This document shows positions 58,068-64,000 of a stretch of 64,000 nt of DNA, one piece after another. Position numbers and translations under genes: made by a program. Every line of letters begins with the position of its first letter. Position 1 is the stretch's first letter. The stretch is taken from NCBI RefSeq assembly GCF_019175385.1, contig NC_083342.1, positions 116,436,376 to 116,500,375 of the forward strand, read 5' to 3'. The notes under the pieces are model-generated. The model was not told where the DNA came from, searched no databases, and saw only the letters and a program-made list of their open reading frames with translations. The stretch is from Lycium barbarum. Lineage: Eukaryota; Streptophyta; Magnoliopsida; Solanales; Solanaceae.

Positions 58068-59132
58068 AGATGAAATGGGGTAATGAATATTCATAAAGGT
58101 TGATTAAGAGTTATTAGAAGAAGCATGTTTGAAGGAAGAGTTGGATAAAATCAAGATTAGCCATTGTTGATGGAGAGAGGAGAAGATTGTACAACATAGG
58201 TGGATGATAAAAGAGGGGAAAGGTTGGTGTTTGAGACCCTTCTGCAGCACATAAGAATTAGCCCATCCTTTTTATTGTTTTTTAATGGCCTTTGGTTCTT
58301 CCTTCCTTTCTTTTTCTACTTTAGTATTTGTGGATATATGAATTTACTTTTGGAAAATTTTAGGGTACAAAATAATTTCACTTGACCACCATAAATAGGA
58401 GGAGGGGGATGAATATTATCATGTCCTTCAAAAATGATGATGGATTAATGGTAATTGAATTAATGATCCTCCTATCTAGCCACATAGTCAATTGTTTCAA
58501 AAATCTTATAGTATTATTGAATATTACTTTTCTCAGAATATAAATTATTTAAATTTCTATAATACCACACTAAAGCATCAAAATACCACTTCTCTTAAAT
58601 ATCCTCATAACAATAAAAAAGTGATTGACGCCCCTAAATTCTTTAACAACTTCAAAGTACTGAAATCGGATAAACTTCGACCTTTCTATAAACTATTTTG
58701 GGACATTGTAGAAATTCAGTTTTGGACTCATGTAGTAATAATTGTACTCCTAATTTTATGCCAAGCCAATTAAATCACACGTACTTGTTTAATTCCACAA
58801 TTCTCGTTAAATCTTATAGTCATAGTTTGTAAAAAATTTATGGAGTATGAAATTCTCATTTTTGACAAACTTAAAAGATTAAAACCACTCGAGAGCATAT
58901 CCAATGAACTACTTTAAACATAAGACCAAACGTAAGGGACCATTTTAGTCATTTTGTCTATCTTTACCATCCATTGATTTTCTTTTTCTGTACTTCCCAA
59001 AGAATCTCGGATTTTTGCCACTGTCACAACCAACAAAAACAACTCCCGCGTTTACAAAGCAGCAACCCTTGTGCAATTCCACCATAAACCCTTTGAATCA
59101 AATCCTAAATCCCAAATCCCATTGTCACCAAT
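58068..59132. promoter_or_regulatory. shared intergenic region between divergent CDS4/5-like and EF-hand genes
   Basis: About 1.07 kb separates the two start codons, which point away from each other. It must contain both promoters and 5' leaders. I see no MITE or other repeat in it and no unequivocal TATA box. Confidence 0.6.
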
Positions 59133-62100
59133 ATGGCAAAACCAAATATTTCAGACTCAGAAACTGAAGAGAGAAACTCAGACTCAGAGGAAACTGAGTC
59201 TGACTCCCCAGTGGAACCCCAAAGAAGTGGAAAACAGAATGAGTATGAGAAACAAAGAATGAAGAGAATTGAAGAAAATAGAGCAAGAATGGAAGCTATG
59301 GGTCTTAACAAAATGGCTACTTCTTTAATGGCTTCTTCCCAAAAACCCCACAAGAAAGACAAGGATAGAAAGGGGAAAAAGAAAGTGGTTGATGAAGATG
59401 AAGATTATGAGCCAGCTCTAAGTGAGGATCTTTCTTGTGATACTGGTGGGGAGGATGAACAAAATGATGTTGATTATGAAGTTTCAAAGTCCCAATTGAA
59501 AAAGGTATAACCTTTTTCTTGTTTTGTTGATAACTAAGCAAGTAAAGATTTTCTTTGATCAACTAAAACATCTAAAGGTACTATTTTTCAGATGAGAAAG
59601 AACAATATACAGCAAGGAATTTGTAATGCTTTGTGTTTTACTTTACTTTGCTTTTACTTCTTTTTGTCATTTTGTGTGTACTGATTGTATTTTGATAATG
59701 ATTTGGCTTGATTTAGATTTCCATGTTGTTAGTTGTCTGTGGTAACACAGGAAACTGCATAGTTTCTTGTCTGTGTTTTGGATGAATCATTGTTTATGAG
59801 AAGACTCTATTATTGATGCTAGGTGACATGCTAAGTTACTCGAATATACAGAAAAGGATTATAAAAAGTTTTCACCTTTTCATCGGTAGCAACAACATAG
59901 CGGAAGTGTGTGATGGAATACTTTTTTACTATTGAAGAGTGGATGTATAGGGCACTCACAATCGATCTTCAATTATTGATGAGTGGTCATTAAGACTTTA
60001 TTTTGGATGCTTTTCCAGAGAGAAAAACTGCTGAATGTCACAGGGAGGAGATTGTATTGTCATTTTGTTTTTGTGCTTAAGATTAGTATAAAAATGAGTT
60101 ACGCCATTTTAATAAGAAAAGTAAGGAAAGCAACAATGTTATTACCTTTCGTTCTATACTGTCTAGTAGAAAATCTTAACTAAGAAATCTAACCTCTTAA
60201 AACTCTAAAACAGTTATGCATGTGACTATTGTTAAATGAGTGAATTCAACACTGATGATGTCAAAAAGCAAATACAATCAAAGGAGTCTATTATTTGCAT
60301 CCCGGGCTCTGAAACTTGTTGTGAAGACAGGCTGCATCTCTTATGTTATCGCATGTTGAGTATTTAGAAAATAGATGTTCCTGAGTGTTGTTAACTGGGA
60401 CAAACAATACACGAATGATGTGCATAATACAACTACATTGAATTTATGAATTGTAAGTATTTTGCTGCACCCACGAGGTTCCTATTTGTATAGAAGATTG
60501 GGTGTCATTCGTAGAAAACCATGTCATTTTATAAGGATCACTACTTTTTTCTAAACTTCTTGTATATGGTTGTGTTTTTGCCCTTCTCTTAATGAAATTT
60601 ATTAATATCGAAAAATGAATCTAAGTACATCTGAATTCTAAGCTGTGGAGCTGTTTGTGAAGAAAGGCTGCCATGTTAATGCACTTGCCCTGCATTTAAC
60701 CCTTGGATAGACGAAATATCCTAGTTTGGTATCCTGTTAATTTTCCTGGGATCTCTTTTTGCAGTCAAAGAAAAAAACTCAAACTCCTAATAAGAAAGTT
60801 TCTAACACAACTGTACCAACTGGCACTGACTTTGTGGACGATGACGACGACGACATAATGCAGGTGACATATTATTATTCAGTCTTATTAACACGCCTAT
60901 ACATATATAAAAACACAACCATACATCCACATTATTCTTATGTGGGAGGCTGAGTAAAACATTGCCTTGCCAATATGTATGCAGCTTCCCATCCGGCATC
61001 CAACAGTAAAGTATTTATTTATCCATATATATGTGCAGGCTATTGCCTTGTCACTACAAGGTTTGGCAGGTTTTCCGAATGTTGCAACTAAAGTGGCTTT
61101 GCCAGGTACTGATGCATCTTCGGCTAATAAGGCCAGTAACAAAAAAGCTTCTTTGAAAAAGGCCAGTAATGAAAAAAAAGTAGGTTCCTGCAATCAGGAA
61201 GCTACTACTGGGAAAAGGAAGAGAAAACTGCAGGTATGTTTTATTATTTACTTTACTAAATCAATGAAAATTCTGAAACTCTCACTCCTTTCCTATGCTT
61301 ACTCTACAATTGTTTTTAGCAGACAAGAAACCGAGTGCAGATGACTGAGGATGACTTGATTATGCATTTCTTTCAGTTTGATGGTAATGTTAAGTCTGCC
61401 TTATAAGGTTTCATATTGTGCATGTGAAAGTGATAAATTATAGAGTTTTTGGTCCACAATATTGAATTTTTTTATCTGATGTCACATGTACTTCTGGCAT
61501 GTTCTAGCATTAAATTTATTTGCTTGCTGTTCTAGATTGATTGTATATGCCCATTAATTAGCTGGTATCTCTCTCACAGAAGCTGGAAAAGGGAGTATAA
61601 ATCTCAGAGATCTACGGAGAATGGCAGTTTCCCATGATTTTACATGGTCAGATGAGGAGATGACAAATATGATTCGTTGTTTTGATTCTGATGGAGATGG
61701 AAAGGTACTTGTTTTCTTATTCATCTGTAACCTTTCATCTTCTTGAAGCTTTTCTAATGCTATTTTATTACTTTACCAAAAATAAAAGGTACTTGTTTCC
61801 TTTAAATCTTCTTTTGTTTTTTTTGGTTTACAAAAGTATTCCCTATGTGAAGACCTAATATGGAACAGATCATGGAGGACTGGTGCTACTAGTACTAAAT
61901 TTTTATGGGTCTCATGCTTGGGTTGAGTGTAGACAAATTAAAGCAATTCATTATAGAACCACTGGGGCACACTCGCAAGTGTTTAGTATTTAAATAAACT
62001 AGATATTAAGTGCATATATTTATTATATTAGAAATATATAACACAACTATAATTAAAGAATTAATCTAAAAATGATAATATTAATACCATAGTTGGAAAG

Positions 62101-62821
62101 TTAAGTAAAATATGTAATTCTCGTGGTTTTTGTTCCTTGAGGTTACCGTAAAGTGTTTGGGGCTTTATAGATTAGTTACTTCGAAAGATGTCTGCCTATT
62201 ATTATTGTTGTCTTGGCACCTTTTGTTGAGCCGAGGGTCTATCGGAAACAGCCTTCCTACCTCCCAAGGTAGGGGTAAGGTCTGCGTACACTCTGCCCTC
62301 CCCAGACCCCACCATGTGGGAATATACTGGGTATGTTGTTGTTGTTGTTACTTCGAAAGATGTAGTTAGTACTGTAGAAGTAGGCTATCAATCATCTGCA
62401 ATTGAAAGGGGGAAAAAGTAGTGTATCCTGTTTGATGTTTTGATCTACTAGGTTTTTGATTAAAAAAAATTCCATGAACTTTAGTAGGCAAAAAGCCAAA
62501 AACTAAGAAAGAACCTGAACAGTTGTTTGTGGCCATTTCTTTTTTGGGTTCTTTTGATGTAGCTATAGTGTTATTTCGTAAATGCTGTCTTACTAAAAGC
62601 ACAAAAATGATGACAATATCATTTTTACTCAGTAATTTTCATGTCTATCTGCCCTAAAATGTCTCTTTCAAAGCTGTATACTTTTTAAGATGGCCAATTG
62701 TTCATGTTTTCTCTTGCTCCTTCCTATCTTTTGATACGGCATATTGCAGTTGAGCCTGGATGATTTTCGCAAGATTGCGGTCAGATGTAATATGATACAA
62801 GGTTCTCAAGATGCTGCTTGA
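59133..62821 (+). CDS. EF-hand protein with acidic/lysine-rich N-terminal region
   Basis: Six exons: 59133-59504, 60765-60863, 61039-61233, 61323-61383, 61580-61704, 62750-62821. All borders are GT-AG; 924 bases, 307 residues. The N-terminus is Ser/Asp/Glu-rich (SDSETEERNSDSEETESDS), followed by a basic helix (EYEKQRMKRIEENRARMEAM), a KKDKDRKGKKK patch and a DDDDDD run. These suggest a nuclear protein. The C-terminus holds two centrin-like EF-hands: the first, at 242-253 (DEAGKGSINLRD), lacks the usual acidic residues at loop positions 3 and 5; the second, at 278-289 (DSDGDGKLSLDD), is complete and should bind calcium. Exon 4 has a tandem acceptor (tagcag), so one Gln may be added. Specific role unknown. 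Confidence 0.88.
62192..62346 (+). repeat. TS SINE with perfect 17-bp target duplication
   Basis: gttacttcgaaagatgt is repeated exactly at 62175-62191 and 62347-62363. Body: gagccgagggtctatcgg, cctacctcccaaggtagg, 'ggtaaggtctgcgtacactc', then a TTG-repeat tail. In intron 5 of the EF-hand gene. Confidence 0.93.
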
Positions 62822-63330
62822 TGATGCATGCAAAGAGTACTTAAATCTTCTGAGGAAATAGATGACTTGAAATAGAAGGTACTCAGAATCTCGCACAGGG
62901 TGAATTGACACTTGCAATGGGCTTCAAAGATGGTTTTTGAGCTTGGAATTAGAAGAAAATTGATATAAAATTTTGTTCAGAATGGAAAGAAAAGAAGGGT
63001 ATTGTGTGTTTATACTTGCACATTAGGACAATAGATAATTTCTTCTTCTTGTTTTAGTCTGAATTCGTCCATGACAACATGTTTTTTGGGCGGGCCCCTG
63101 TATATTGGAATGCAATGACATTTTTTTGCGCGGATTGCCCTTCTTTTGGGGTGTTCTTTAAATTTTACCCTTCAAATTTGTGGTCTTTAAATTTTGCCCC
63201 TCATATTTGTGGTCTTTTAAGTTTTGCCCTTTGCTTGGAAAGGTGGGCGAATACATGAAGTTCTGGGTTCGAACCCCCGCTCAGGCATAAAATAAAAAAA
63301 TAATTTCGCCAGGCAGGACTGGGGGAGTGT
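62822..63330. other. 3' flank of the EF-hand gene, with a repeat-like stretch
   Basis: The 3' UTR should lie in the first few hundred bases. From about 63140, three short direct repeats of the type 'ctttaaattttgcccctc' follow one another. Then comes 'gggttcgaacccccgctcag' (63267-63286), a B-box-like sequence found in Solanaceae repeats. Confidence 0.45.
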
Positions 63331-63683
63331 ATGCCGGATCCAGCATACAATCTTTAAGGAAAAGCTAAAGTTATGCCGGATCTGGCATAACTAAAAGTCT
63401 GCCCCATAAGGCAGAATTTTTCCTAAGACATAGTTTAGTTATGCCTTATGGGGCAGAATTTTAATTAAGGCATAACAAAATTATGCCTTATGGGGCAGAA
63501 TTTTAATTAAGGCATAACAAAATTATGCCTCATAAGGCAAGAACTTTTCTTAAGGCATAACACTTATAAGGCAAAGTTTAAGTTATGCCTTAAGGAAAAG
63601 TTCCGCCTTATGGGCATACTTTTAGTTATGTCTTTGGGGCACATTTTTTTGTTAAGGCATAACTAAAAGTTTACCTTGAAAAG

Positions 63684-63738
<55 letters not shown>

Positions 63739-64000
63739 TTCAAGGCAAAGTCTGCCGGAGGGGCAGACTTTTAGTTAAACACAACTAAAAGTCTGCCCCC
63801 TCCGGCAGACTTCTAGTTAAACACAACTAAAAGTCTGCCCCCTCCGGCAGACTTTTAGTTAAACACAACTAAAAGTCTGCCGGAGGGGGCATAGCAAAAT
63901 TTAAACTTTGCCTTATAAGACAAACTTTTAGTTATGCCTTAAGGAAAACTTACGCCTTATGGGGCATACTTTTAGTTATGTTTTATGGGGCACACTTTTA
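63331..64000. repeat. array of inverted and direct repeats, continues past the window
   Basis: Built from two motif groups. One is 'ttatgcctta(t/a)ggggcagaa' and its inverse 'ttaaggcataac', repeated about ten times. The other is 'agtctgccccctccggcaga' with 'cttttagttaaacacaacta', three to four times, each unit itself palindromic. A TA microsatellite (63687-63736) separates them. No coding capacity. The stretch can fold in many ways. Confidence 0.85.
63687..63736. repeat. TA microsatellite
   Basis: About 25 AT units between the two parts of the inverted-repeat array. Confidence 0.95.

Noticed and set aside
63267..63286. B-box sequence suggesting a tRNA gene
   Set aside because: No A box at proper spacing and no cloverleaf; better read as a repeat-derived promoter relic. 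The same applies to about 53370 and 50040.
63331..64000. CRISPR-like regular repeats
   Set aside because: Units are palindromic, unequal and lack unique spacers; the host is a plant nucleus.

Overview
This is a nuclear plant contig, almost certainly from the nightshade family (Solanaceae). It is AT-rich and its genes have introns. It carries several copies of the TS SINE family of tobacco and its relatives (3' end of TTG repeats, body with the 'gagccgagggtct' core), Au-type SINE pieces and many Stowaway-like MITEs. I cannot name the species from sequence alone.

Three host genes are well supported. (1) 10.9-13.2 kb, plus strand: an intronless GRAS transcription factor of the SCL6/HAIRY MERISTEM type with a perfectly complementary miR171 site. 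(2) 45.3-58.1 kb, minus strand: a seven-exon plastid phosphatidate cytidylyltransferase (CDP-diacylglycerol synthase, CDS4/5 type). I assembled it exon by exon; it reads through 411 codons in one frame. (3) 59.1-62.8 kb, plus strand: a six-exon gene for a 307-residue protein with an acidic and lysine-rich N-terminal part and a centrin-like EF-hand pair. Genes 2 and 3 are head to head, about 1.07 kb apart.

The rest is mostly mobile DNA. 0-2.3 kb: the 3' part of a broken Ty1/copia element. 2.3-10.9 kb: MITE- and SINE-rich DNA upstream of SCL6, with elements nested inside one another. 18.8-23.6 kb: a complete but broken Ty1/copia element with short LTRs, a primer-binding site and a 5-bp target duplication, sitting inside an older Stowaway-like MITE. 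25.6-26.1 kb: a large fold-back element. 28.8-35.6 kb: a whole Mutator-like element (MULE) with about 360-bp terminal inverted repeats, a decayed transposase, a nested 987-bp insertion, and two related small ORFs running divergently from the transposase. 43.4-44.6 kb: a non-autonomous MULE with a perfect 9-bp target duplication. The introns of the CDS gene hold SINEs, a LINE 3' end, a DUF4283-like fragment and a hairpin element. 63.3-64.0 kb: an array of inverted repeats that runs off the window.

The best candidate for something little described is the MULE at 28.8-35.6 kb. A transposase gene and a tandem pair of paralogous acidic ORFs diverge from a central region. That centre carries the same short palindrome family that is found near both ends of the element.
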